Shown here piece by piece: positions 51,232 to 59,722 of a DNA stretch of 64,000 bases. The notes under the pieces were generated by a model. That model saw nothing but the letters and a program-made list of their open reading frames with translations. It was not told where the DNA came from and searched no databases. The position numbers were made by a program, and so were the translations under genes. Position 1 is the stretch's first letter, and every line of letters begins with the position of its first letter. This stretch comes from CAYXVF01 sp964468125 (GTDB lineage: Bacteria > Myxococcota > XYA12-FULL-58-9 > CAYXVF01): assembly GCA_964468125.1 (NCBI GenBank), contig CAYXVF010000009.1, positions 1 to 64,000 on the forward strand, in the 5' to 3' direction.

Positions 51232-53025
51232 TCACCTGGCGGTGACGTCGCGAAGAGGGCCCGGCGGCGCGGGCTCGCCGATTTGCATCGCCCAGAGCCG
51301 TGCGTAGCGGCCCTCCCGTTCGAGAAGCTCGTCGTGCGTGCCCTGCTCCATGACCTGTCCGTCCTCGAGAGCAAATATCATGTCCGCGGAGCGCACCGTA
51401 GAGAGGCGGTGGGCGACCGCGATCACCGTACGGCCACGAGCGACGCGCGCCATCGAACGCTGAATGGCCGCTTCCGTCTCGTTGTCGACCGCGGAGGTCG
51501 CTTCATCAAGGATCAAAATCGCCGGGTCTTTGAGTATCGCCCGGGCGATCGACAGGCGTTGGCGTTGCCCTCCTGAGAGGGTCGCGCCAAAATCGCCGAT
51601 CAGCGTGTCGTAGCCGTGGCGTAGACTCTGAATGAAGTCGTGAAGCTCGGCGGCTCTTGCCGCCTCCTCGACCTCTTCCCGGCTCGCATCCGGACGCCCG
51701 AGGGCGATGTTGTCATGAACGCTTCCGTGAAACAGAAAGACCTCTTGGCTCACCCAGCCCACGGCGCGTCTGAGCGCATCGATGCGAATCGACGGCAAGG
51801 CGCGGTCTCCGATGCGAATGGTTCCCGAGTCCGGTGCGTAGAAGCGCAGGAGCATCTTGACGAGTGTGCTCTTGCCTGAGCCCGTTGAGCCGACGAGTCC
51901 CACGAAGCCGCCGCCCGGGATCACGAGCGAGACGTGGTCGAGCGCCTGTGTCTCACCGTCATAGCTGAAGGAGACGTCATTCACGACGATGTCGCGGTGA
52001 AGGTCGTCGGCTGAGATCGGGTCGCCTTCATCTACGGCCTCCCGTTCGAGGGTGAGCAGACCGAGGACGCGATCGGCCGAGGCCATGCTTCTTTGGTAGA
52101 GGTCTACGGTCTCTCCGAGACGGGTGAAGGGCCACAGCAATCGCTGCGTGAGGAATACCAAGACGCTGTAGGCCCCTACGGCGAGATCGCCATCGAGAGT
52201 CTTGAATCCGCCATAGACGAGGGTGACCACGAAGCCCGCGAGAATCGCCATGCGGATCAGCGGAACGAAGGCGGAGGAGAGACGAATGGCCCGGCGATTG
52301 GTCGTCTCGTAGCCGCGGCTGTCCGTCTCCAGTGCCGCGAGCGCTCGCTCTTGCGCGGTGTAGGACTTGATGGTGGCTACGCCGTGGAGCTGCGACGTCA
52401 GGCGTGCTCCGAGACGGCCGGCGCTCTCACGGACGGCGCCGTAGCGCTCGGCGAGGCCGCGTTGAAACCAGAGCGCCAGCACGATGATCACCGGGATCGG
52501 AAGCATCGCGAAGGCTGCGACCGCAGGCGACAGAATGAAGAACACCACGCTGACCGCGAGCGTGCTCGTCACCACGTGAATGATCGCAACGAGACCGTTG
52601 TTGAGGAAGCGCTCGAGCTGATTGACGTCCTCGGTGAGAATGGTCTGGATCTCGCCCTGTCGTCGACTCTCCAGGGCGCTCACCCGCAGGTGCTGCACAT
52701 GATTGTAAACGTCGGAGCGGGCCTTGTTTTGGAGCGCCTGCGCGAGGTTTCGCCATTCGATCTCGTAGAGGTACTGAAACAGCGATTCGCCACCCCAGAT
52801 GAGCACGGTGAGTATGCCCAGCACGACGAGCTGCTGTTCGAGGGACGCCACCCCGAGCTCGGCAAGGAAGCTCTCTTCGCGCTGAACCACAACGTCGACG
52901 GCCACGCCGATCAGGATCTCCGGCGCGATGTCGAAGAGCTTGTTGACGATCGCGTAGACCGTGCCGAGAAGATAGCGGCCGCGCCATTGGCGCGAGTAGG
53001 CGAGCAATCGTCGAAGGGAAGACAT
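51232..53025 (-). CDS. ABC exporter (fused membrane and ATPase domains)
   Basis: 597 residues. The membrane domain (about 15-310) has six helices. The ATPase domain (about 340-575) is complete: Walker A GSTGSGKST, Q-loop WVSQEVFLF, signature LSGGQRQR, Walker B AILILDEATSAVD and the switch His in AVAHRLS. It functions as a half-transporter that would homodimerise in the inner membrane and pump a lipid, drug or peptide. No adaptor or channel gene is beside it. It contrasts with the ABC gene at 17531 in the same window, in which all these motifs are lost. Confidence 0.92.
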   Translation of the reverse strand: MSSLRRLLAYSRQWRGRYLLGTVYAIVNKLFDIAPEILIGVAVDVVVQREESFLAELGVASLEQQLVVLGILTVLIWGGESLFQYLYEIEWRNLAQALQNKARSDVYNHVQHLRVSALESRRQGEIQTILTEDVNQLERFLNNGLVAIIHVVTSTLAVSVVFFILSPAVAAFAMLPIPVIIVLALWFQRGLAERYGAVRESAGRLGARLTSQLHGVATIKSYTAQERALAALETDSRGYETTNRRAIRLSSAFVPLIRMAILAGFVVTLVYGGFKTLDGDLAVGAYSVLVFLTQRLLWPFTRLGETVDLYQRSMASADRVLGLLTLEREAVDEGDPISADDLHRDIVVNDVSFSYDGETQALDHVSLVIPGGGFVGLVGSTGSGKSTLVKMLLRFYAPDSGTIRIGDRALPSIRIDALRRAVGWVSQEVFLFHGSVHDNIALGRPDASREEVEEAARAAELHDFIQSLRHGYDTLIGDFGATLSGGQRQRLSIARAILKDPAILILDEATSAVDNETEAAIQRSMARVARGRTVIAVAHRLSTVRSADMIFALEDGQVMEQGTHDELLEREGRYARLWAMQIGEPAPPGPLRDVTAR

Positions 53026-53066
53026 GGGGGGTAGGTAGCGACGTCCCCCGCGGCCGGCAAGCCCTC

Positions 53067-54083
53067 TCAGGGGTTCGCTACGGTCGGCACAGCCTGTGCC
53101 TCACCCCAAAGACTGTGGTGCACCACATCGGTGGCGGGGCTGTCGGTCGCACGGACGCGGATTTCCAGGTCCGAGCGGACGTCGAAGCCGATTCCCTGCG
53201 GGACGGTCGGGTCCGGGTTGAGCGGCGTAATCGAGTCCCACACCACGACGTGGCTGCGGCGCTCTGGCGAGCTCAGCACGTCTTCCATCTCACCCTGGAC
53301 GATGTTGGCTCGGCGCCAGATGTCGTCGCTGCCGCGGCGGAATTGGATCTCGAGGGTCACCGGATCCGAGGACGAATCGGAGATCTCGAGCTCGATCGGA
53401 ACGAAACGGGAGAGTGTGCTGTTGACGAAGGACACCACCCGGGCGACCGGCGTTTCGTTGCCGAGGGCGAAGGTGGGAGTGCTCACCCACGGGCTCTCGA
53501 GGCCAGTTTCGTCCACCGCGCGAACCCGCAGGCACATGGCCGGTATGAAAGCGACGACGTCCGTGAGCGCTCCGTCCCCGATCGTGTCGACCTGTGCCGA
53601 GACCAACTCCTGCACGTCCGCGTCCGCATCCTCGATCGCGCGCCAGACGATCGGCTCCACCTGCACCGATGGCTCGTCGACGACCCAGGGCTGCGAGTCG
53701 CTGAGCGTGCCCGGCCACCAATCCCCCCCACCGCTCGCATCGGCGCTGTTGTTTTGGCAATCACCGAGCGCGTACTCGAGCTCGAGCGTCACTACCTCTG
53801 GGTCCTCGAAGCTCGCGTTCAGATCCAAGAGACCCAAGTCAAACGGGACGTTCGTAAAGTAGCGCTGCTCAGTGTCGAATCTTTCCACGGAGGTGACCGG
53901 AGCGGTTTCGGGAACGACCTGCTCAATCTCGCGCTCGGAGCAGGTCCCGCCCGCTTCGATGCAGACCCAGCCGAGCGGGCACTCGAGGTCGTTGCTGCAC
54001 TGGATCGCCGCATTCGAATTCAAGGCTACTTCCGAGCCACAACCCGCGGTCATTGCCGCCAGCCAAACCATCCAACGCTTCAT
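53067..54083 (-). CDS. Cys-containing lipoprotein of unknown function
   Basis: 338 residues; strong ribosome site GAGAGGA before the ATG. The lipobox is MTAGC, so the mature protein begins at Cys15 and is probably anchored to the outer membrane. A small Cys module follows (QCSNDLECPLGWVCIEAGGTCSE). The rest is beta-rich with repeated strands, perhaps two or three immunoglobulin-like domains (around 70-335), for example VTLELEYALGDCQNNS and PVTLEIQFRRG. The function is unknown. Confidence 0.7.
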   Translation of the reverse strand: MKRWMVWLAAMTAGCGSEVALNSNAAIQCSNDLECPLGWVCIEAGGTCSEREIEQVVPETAPVTSVERFDTEQRYFTNVPFDLGLLDLNASFEDPEVVTLELEYALGDCQNNSADASGGGDWWPGTLSDSQPWVVDEPSVQVEPIVWRAIEDADADVQELVSAQVDTIGDGALTDVVAFIPAMCLRVRAVDETGLESPWVSTPTFALGNETPVARVVSFVNSTLSRFVPIELEISDSSSDPVTLEIQFRRGSDDIWRRANIVQGEMEDVLSSPERRSHVVVWDSITPLNPDPTVPQGIGFDVRSDLEIRVRATDSPATDVVHHSLWGEAQAVPTVANP

Positions 54084-54216
54084 TCCGGTTCCTCTCCCGT
54101 TACAGATAGTTGGGCGAGCAGTGCTTAGGATGTGCGCACCATCACGTGAATCAACCGGCGTGTGGAGAAAACGTTGTGGTGTGACTCACCCCCACATGTT
54201 GCGGAGTTGGTGACAC

Positions 54217-55149
54217 TCAATCGTCGAGGAGGATCTCCGGCCGTTTCCGGTCGACGCGGAGCTCGAGGAGCTCCGGGCGAGCGTAGTGCCCCGCTGGGTC
54301 GAAATTCTGACGTTCCCGGCGAACCGACAAGAGATCGAGCTCCGCGTAGAAGATGCCCTCGACGCCCACCTGCGGCTCGAGAAGCCATTCACCGTCGGGA
54401 CCGGCGATGCAGGAACCGCCGTTTTGCAGGAGCTCGTCTTCGTCGCCGATGAAGGCCTCACGATGCGGAAAATCGGCGGGAACGCCCGCCGCGCGATAGA
54501 GCGCACTCGCGGAGAGCACGAAGCTTCGCCCTTCACGGGCGATGAACCGTGTGATCTGAGAGGTGAGCCTGTCGCTTCCAGGCCAGATCGCCACGTGGAG
54601 CGTCTCGCCCTGGGCGTAGAGGGCGGCGCGTGGAAGCGGCATCCAATTCTCCCAACAGTTCAGTACCCCCACCGTGTGCTCGCCCAGGGGCCAGGTTCGC
54701 AGACCCTGCGCGTCTCCGGGGGTCCAGGCGAGCCGCTCCTCGTAGGTGGGGACGAGCTTGCGGTGTGCGGCGACCACCCGCCCCTCGGGCGCGATCGAGA
54801 CCGCTGTCGCAAATAGCGATTGACCGCGCCGCGCGGAGCGCTCGGCGATCCCGATGACCACGGCGATGCTGCGTTCCGCCGCGAGCGCGACGAGCGGCTC
54901 GAGCTCACCGGCCTCGAGGTCGACGGCGGCGGCGACGTAGCGCGCGTGAATGTCCTTTTGTCGATCTGAATTGAATCGGGCCGCGTCGGAGCGGTCGAGC
55001 CAGAGCGGGTAGCCTGGGAGAAAGGTCTCGCCAAAGGCGACGAGCGCGGCGCCTTCATCGGCGGCCTCTCGTGTCGCGCTCAAGGCGAGCTCGAGGGTAG
55101 CGGCACGGTCGAGGAGCACCGGATTCTTCTGTGCGATCGCGACTTTCAT
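54217..55149 (-). CDS. nitrilase-type carbon-nitrogen hydrolase
   Basis: 310 residues, normal for nitrilases. The catalytic Glu-Lys-Cys triad is visible: Glu in FGETFLPGYPLW, Lys in HRKLVPTYEE and Cys in NCWENWMPLPR. The second Glu is probably in the AWTP/EERLAWTPGD region. The Cys context (CWENWMPL) is that of true nitrilases, which convert nitriles to carboxylic acids and ammonia. No neighbouring gene hints at the substrate. Confidence 0.88.
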   Translation of the reverse strand: MKVAIAQKNPVLLDRAATLELALSATREAADEGAALVAFGETFLPGYPLWLDRSDAARFNSDRQKDIHARYVAAAVDLEAGELEPLVALAAERSIAVVIGIAERSARRGQSLFATAVSIAPEGRVVAAHRKLVPTYEERLAWTPGDAQGLRTWPLGEHTVGVLNCWENWMPLPRAALYAQGETLHVAIWPGSDRLTSQITRFIAREGRSFVLSASALYRAAGVPADFPHREAFIGDEDELLQNGGSCIAGPDGEWLLEPQVGVEGIFYAELDLLSVRRERQNFDPAGHYARPELLELRVDRKRPEILLDD

Positions 55150-55182
55150 CGTTGCAGTTGCAGCCCTGTCGTGAGGCGAGCT

Positions 55183-55836
55183 CTATTCCTTGAGCCAGCT
55201 GTCGAGGCCGTGGATCGGAACGGGGAACTCGAGCCCGATCCCGCGTTCCTGATGATGCACGCTGAAGCCGATCCAACGCACGATCCCTTCCAGGGTGAGC
55301 GGGGCCACGACGCGCGCGACCTCATCGGGCATGCGGAGCGTCACGTGATCCCCCTCGCCAAAGCGGTAGAGCTCGCGCCGCCCGCAGCTCATGAACGCCC
55401 CCCGTCGGCTAACGTCTAGCACCCGCGCGAGGACCGTGACTTCATCATCGTCCACCACGCATTGCATCGACCAATTGACCAGGAGGCGTCGCTCGCCCCG
55501 TCGCCAGCCGTCGTTGTTGGCAAACGAGGGAGGCCGCGCCGCCCCGGGGAGGAGCGAGAGGAGGAGCGGCTCGATCTCGAAGAGCCCCCGCATCTTCTTG
55601 GCGCGCTCAGTGATCGAGCCTCCGAGTCGGTCCATCGCCTCGCGCAGAAGCGTTTTCGGTCGGTCTGGTCCCTCGATGACGAGCTCGCGGCGGAGGCGGA
55701 GGCACACGAGGCGGCGATAGCGAGGTTCGTCCGAGAGGGCGGCACCGATCAGCTCGGCGGCCTGCACCGGGCGCCCCGCGAGCTCCTGCAAATCGGTGGG
55801 AGGGGGCCCGTCGACCGCTTCTGGTTCATCCGCCAT
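55183..55836 (-). CDS. PilZ domain protein
   Basis: 217 residues. The N-terminal half (about 1-105) is helical and of unknown fold. The C-terminal PilZ domain (about 108-205) has RRGERRLLVNW for the RxxxR motif and DVSRRGAFMSC for the DxSxxG motif, so c-di-GMP binding is plausible. The product is probably cytosolic. It follows the beta-propeller gene and precedes the nitrilase gene, on the same strand, with 33-51 base gaps. Confidence 0.75.
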   Translation of the reverse strand: MADEPEAVDGPPPTDLQELAGRPVQAAELIGAALSDEPRYRRLVCLRLRRELVIEGPDRPKTLLREAMDRLGGSITERAKKMRGLFEIEPLLLSLLPGAARPPSFANNDGWRRGERRLLVNWSMQCVVDDDEVTVLARVLDVSRRGAFMSCGRRELYRFGEGDHVTLRMPDEVARVVAPLTLEGIVRWIGFSVHHQERGIGLEFPVPIHGLDSWLKE

Positions 55837-55887
55837 ACGCTCCTTCAGAATAGCGGAATCAGCGACCGGCGCCGAGAAAAGGAACGC

Positions 55888-57162
55888 TCAGGCGAGCTCA
55901 CGCAGATGGTCGCCGAGCTCGACGACATAGATTTGCCGGCGCCCCCCATGGGCCGAGTCGAAACAGATCCTGCGGCCATCCGGCGAAAAACGCGGGTGTA
56001 GGTCGCAACGGGTCTCGCCGAACTTGAGGGTCCCTGCGATCGGGAAGGAGCCGAGGTCGAAGCGCCGCCCGGACGGCAGGTGGACGAGGTAGAGCTCCTG
56101 CCGCATCCGGCTCGGCTTGGGATAGGTGTCGTTCACCATCCATCTCGGCTCGAGGTCGCCCTTGAGAGTCAGGTAGCTGTGGTGGCCGTTTTCTTCGAAG
56201 CCGGGAAGTCGTGCAGCGTGACCGCTCTCGATTGCGAGCGAATAGAGGCCCGCGGGATGCCCCCGTGGTCGCGTCCAGGCGACGATGTGCCCGGGATCGC
56301 GCCAGGCGAAGTGCGAGGTGTGTCCGGAGTCGTCGATCACCCGCAGTCGTGAGCCGTCCATGTCACCGACGATCAGCCGCGAGCCAAATCCTGCGATCGC
56401 CCGGTAGGGACGCGGGGTCCAGAGGTTTCGCCGCCAGCGGTGGATCAACGCGAAGTGGCGGCCATCGGGACTGAAAGAGAGGTGATTCACGTAGTGCCAG
56501 CACGCGCGCGCGCGCGGGTCGGGCTCGAGCTGTTCGAGTGCCGCGATGGAGACGAGGAGATGCTGCTCGCCGCTGTCGAGATCGATCCTGCTGATACCCG
56601 CGTCCGAGGGTGCGAGCTCACGGGGCCGATGCACGTGGAGGGCGGAGCAGCCATAGCCGGGCCGCATCCACTCGAGCCGATCGAGATCGCAACTGAGGGC
56701 CACCTTCCCGTCCCGGCTCACCGCGTAGAAGCTGCTTTTCAGCACGCGCTCCCGACCCGAGCGCAGGTCGAAGATACGGGTGATCCGGTCATCGCCGACC
56801 CGGTCGTTCCACAGGACCTGGTCGCGATGCTGCGGGCGCCACTGTAGCAGGCATGCTTGCTGCCAGCCCCAAGAGCGACTGGTGCCGATCGGCGTGAAGC
56901 GGTCGTCGTTCTCCAAGTCGATGACACCCACTTCCACCGCATCTGAAGGAGTGGGAGCCCGCCATTCAAAGTCCGAGGCGCACGCGAGCGCCCGAGTGCC
57001 TGACGCGTCGAACGCGGCGATGTCGTAGTAGCCAAACCAGTGGGCGCGAGCGTCGCTCGTCACCTGGCGGACGGGCACCTCGAGAACTGAGCGGCTGGTG
57101 ATCCCTGGGTCGCGCTGACGCGCCCTGATGCGCTCGAGCGCGACTTCCCCGATCCTATTCAT
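55888..57162 (-). CDS. beta-propeller protein, oligogalacturonate-lyase-like
   Basis: 424 residues with no signal peptide. Repeated SPDG-type strands (FSPDGRHFALIHRW, RFSPDGRRICFDSA) and HxxG... turns form a seven-bladed propeller. The opening ARAHWFGYYDIAAFDASG resembles the HFFGYYDKSPW element of oligogalacturonate-lyase-like and TolB-like propellers. Whether it is an enzyme is uncertain; the lyase active-site His and metal ligands are not assigned by eye. A perfect palindrome lies 27 bases before the ATG. Confidence 0.7.
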   Translation of the reverse strand: MNRIGEVALERIRARQRDPGITSRSVLEVPVRQVTSDARAHWFGYYDIAAFDASGTRALACASDFEWRAPTPSDAVEVGVIDLENDDRFTPIGTSRSWGWQQACLLQWRPQHRDQVLWNDRVGDDRITRIFDLRSGRERVLKSSFYAVSRDGKVALSCDLDRLEWMRPGYGCSALHVHRPRELAPSDAGISRIDLDSGEQHLLVSIAALEQLEPDPRARACWHYVNHLSFSPDGRHFALIHRWRRNLWTPRPYRAIAGFGSRLIVGDMDGSRLRVIDDSGHTSHFAWRDPGHIVAWTRPRGHPAGLYSLAIESGHAARLPGFEENGHHSYLTLKGDLEPRWMVNDTYPKPSRMRQELYLVHLPSGRRFDLGSFPIAGTLKFGETRCDLHPRFSPDGRRICFDSAHGGRRQIYVVELGDHLRELA

Positions 57163-57188
57163 GGCGCAGGACTATGCGCGATAGGAGC

Positions 57189-57205
57189 TAAACGTTCAAC
57201 GTTTA
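57189..57205. promoter_or_regulatory. perfect 17-bp palindrome upstream of the beta-propeller gene
   Basis: TAAACGTTCAACGTTTA: two 8-base arms around a single C at 57197. An overlapping weaker dyad (TACAA-TGT-TTGTA) runs 57204-57216. It sits 27-43 bases upstream of the ATG at 57162 in an AT-rich spot within GC-rich DNA. The size and place fit a homodimeric repressor operator. It also overlaps the stop codon of the cytochrome-like remnant (57203-57205), so it arose over former coding sequence. Confidence 0.5.
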
Positions 57206-57388
57206 CAATGTTTGTAGAAACCGAATGATCGCCGCCTTTTCGCTCGAAGAGAGCACGTCGACTTCGTGAAGATGGGAGCCGCGGCCATATTCGTTGATCA
57301 ACAGGGATGCGACGGCCGGGTTACCGCTGACGAGCGACCCGTCCGAAAACCACATGAGCGGGCTATCATTGGAGCTGTGGGTGGGCAA
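57203..57388 (-). pseudogene. C-terminal remnant resembling a c-type cytochrome/peroxidase
   Basis: 61 residues with no ribosome site. The ending LSSSEKAAIIRFLQTL and the earlier MWFSDGSL ... YGRGSHLHEVDV match the C-terminus of di-haem cytochrome c peroxidases and related exported cytochromes, in which a HDGS loop and a closing ExxALxxFLxTL are typical. The upstream part, with the CxxCH haem sites, is absent; the same frame runs back directly into the stop codon of the adenosylhomocysteinase-like gene. It looks like the tail of a deleted gene. Confidence 0.45.
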
Positions 57389-57421
57389 CCGCCGGCGCGG
57401 GCGGGCAAGGCGGAATAGGGC

Positions 57422-59629
57422 TCAGGCGCGCTGTTCGAGCGCTTCCTCCGGCTCCGCGCGCTGCCACTTGCCGGCGAGACCCTGGAAGCAGGGTCGGCGC
57501 CAGTCTTCCATGGGCATGACCTGCACCATCGCTTCACGCAGGAAGTCTCGAATCTCGTCCGACATCCGGTAGATCCCCGGTTTGTCTCGTTTGACCGCCT
57601 GAAGGCTCAGCGCCTGAATCGAGCTCAGGATGAACTGCACATACTCCGGCGGGATACCGGTGCTCATGTTGATCACGAAGCCACCGCGAAGAACCAGGAT
57701 TTTGCTGCCGTAGCCGTTGGTCACCAGCCGGTGGCGATAGCCCGACGCCTCGCCACCCGCGCCAGTTTCGATCACGAGTCCACGAAAACCGGCTTTCCAC
57801 TCGGCGCGATGCGTTTCGACCTCGGGGACTGCGTGCTCGAAGTTCTCGTTGCCGACGGGAAAACGCTCCTCGAACTTCGTGTTGTGTACGACGATCGACG
57901 CGTTCGCCCCCGCCTTGCCGTCGAAGGGATCGAGGTCCTGGAGTTGGTTCACGAGGATTTTACCGTGCGCGACCGCCTCTTCGACCGACTCGACGACGCG
58001 AAATCCCTGCGCTTTGGCCCGTTCGCGCTCGGCGGGGTCCGGGTCGAAGACCACGATGTCCTCGGGTCGAAAATCCGCCTGTCGAAGTAGGGCGATCGCC
58101 TCCACGCCGCGCGCGTCGAATCCGGTGACACTCGCGGTCTTTTTCATTCCGAAGCGGGCGTGGACCGCGAGCGCTTGCGCGACGAAACGTTCGGTTTGAC
58201 CTTCGCTCTTGATCTCGTCGGAGCTGAGTCGACGGTAGCGCGTGCCCTGGGGGGTGTCTGTGATCGACGTTTGTCCGCGAACCTCCATGTGCTGCATGCC
58301 GGTTGGCTCGCGGCCGCTCGCCGCGTTGACGACGACCGTCCCCTCGCTGATCTCGTTGTAGTCCGACGGGACCAGCACCTCGCCCGCGGCGCAGATGAAG
58401 AGCGCGCTCGATGCATTGAGTGTCTCGTCGCGGCTAGGGGTCTGAAACCCGAGGGAGGCGGCGAGCTTCATCTTGTCCGGGTCGATGTCGTAGACCCGAA
58501 TGTCTCTTGGCTCGAAGCCCTGGCGTAGGAGCGATTGAATCGTCGCCTGGCCAACGTCACCGAACCCGAATACGCCGATCGATTTTCCGAGGGTCAGGCG
58601 GGGATGCGCCTCCTGCAGATTGCCAAGCGTTTCGCTCACCACTGCTTCGCCGATCATGGGCGACTCGAACTCACTCTTGAACGACGAGCGGCCGTAGTCC
58701 TCGACCGAGCACAGGAGGTTTTCTTCCCCAATTCTCTCTCTTATGCGATCGATGCCACTGTCTGTCTGCTCCACGGCGTGGCAGAGGTGGGCGAATCGCC
58801 GAAGGTGCTCGTGTTCGTGGAGTGCCGTGACGAGAAACCCCCCGTCGTCCAAGAGGAGAAACTTCTGATCGCAGCTCTTCGGGTCACAGCCCTCGAAGAG
58901 CTGTTCGAGGATCGCGACCGCTCGCTGCTCCTCCATCGTCGTATCGCGGGTGTAGAGGAACTTGTGTACGAGCTCGCGGTCTACGCGCCACGCATCGGCC
59001 AGGAGCTGGGCGATGACCACCGGATCCTTCGAGTAGCCTTTGCCTCCCACGACGTGATCCTCCCGACGCACGCCATTGGCCTCGAGCTCTTCGTAGAGGG
59101 CCGGAGTCGTCCAGAACAGGTGGCCCATGGAAGCGACCTTCACGCCTTTGAGGGCCTCGGGACCCCCGAGACGCTCGGTGACCATTGGCAGCATGGGCAT
59201 GCGGTCCGCACCCCAGTAGCCTCGGTCTAAGGGAGCGAGGTGATGCAACAGCTCACCTTCCGCTTCCGTCATGCGGGCCATGGCCCGGTGGCTCTTGTCG
59301 AGCTTGCCCGCGTGTTTGGCGGCGGCCACCGACTCCAAGAGGTCCCCCACGGACTGGCTCAGGGAGGTCGTGAAGTTGACTCGGATGTCGAGAGGCGAGG
59401 CTCCGACGTCGATCTTCTCGGCGCCCTCGACGAAGAGCGGGACCAACTCGCCGATGAGCGCCATCGCCGCTTCGTCGCGGGTGCGAAATTCGAGCTTGGT
59501 CGTGCTGATGTTCTTGACCACCGGCGCGGCCGGGCCGGCGAGATAGCGATAGCCTTCGTCCGTCGACAAATAGTTGAGGACGTCGTGCAGCCGAATGTCC
59601 GGCGGAGGGGTCGATTTTCGGCTCACCAC
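57422..59629 (-). CDS. adenosylhomocysteinase-like protein with a second Rossmann-like unit
   Basis: 735 residues from GTG at 59629. Residues about 130-345 follow the order of adenosylhomocysteine hydrolase: GYWGADRMPMLP, KVASMGHLFWTTP, LLLDDGGFLVTAL, HAVEQTDSGIDRIRER and SSFKSEFESP. Residues 348-440 are the NAD-binding domain with GKSIGVFGFGDVGQATI and ICAAGEVLVPSDYNEI. A further unit (about 495-590) has VTGFDARGVEAIALLR and repeats much of the same strand order, so it seems to be an extra Rossmann-like domain. True enzymes are about 430-470 residues. No methionine-cycle gene is adjacent, so substrate and reaction are unknown. Confidence 0.75.
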   Translation of the reverse strand: MVSRKSTPPPDIRLHDVLNYLSTDEGYRYLAGPAAPVVKNISTTKLEFRTRDEAAMALIGELVPLFVEGAEKIDVGASPLDIRVNFTTSLSQSVGDLLESVAAAKHAGKLDKSHRAMARMTEAEGELLHHLAPLDRGYWGADRMPMLPMVTERLGGPEALKGVKVASMGHLFWTTPALYEELEANGVRREDHVVGGKGYSKDPVVIAQLLADAWRVDRELVHKFLYTRDTTMEEQRAVAILEQLFEGCDPKSCDQKFLLLDDGGFLVTALHEHEHLRRFAHLCHAVEQTDSGIDRIRERIGEENLLCSVEDYGRSSFKSEFESPMIGEAVVSETLGNLQEAHPRLTLGKSIGVFGFGDVGQATIQSLLRQGFEPRDIRVYDIDPDKMKLAASLGFQTPSRDETLNASSALFICAAGEVLVPSDYNEISEGTVVVNAASGREPTGMQHMEVRGQTSITDTPQGTRYRRLSSDEIKSEGQTERFVAQALAVHARFGMKKTASVTGFDARGVEAIALLRQADFRPEDIVVFDPDPAERERAKAQGFRVVESVEEAVAHGKILVNQLQDLDPFDGKAGANASIVVHNTKFEERFPVGNENFEHAVPEVETHRAEWKAGFRGLVIETGAGGEASGYRHRLVTNGYGSKILVLRGGFVINMSTGIPPEYVQFILSSIQALSLQAVKRDKPGIYRMSDEIRDFLREAMVQVMPMEDWRRPCFQGLAGKWQRAEPEEALEQRA

Positions 59630-59722
59630 TGTGCACGAATTCTATCAAGGCAGAGCGGCTCGGGAAGCAAAATTCCCTAGACTTTGCCGCAACGCATCAG
59701 GCGTGATGCCGATTCCGAAAGA

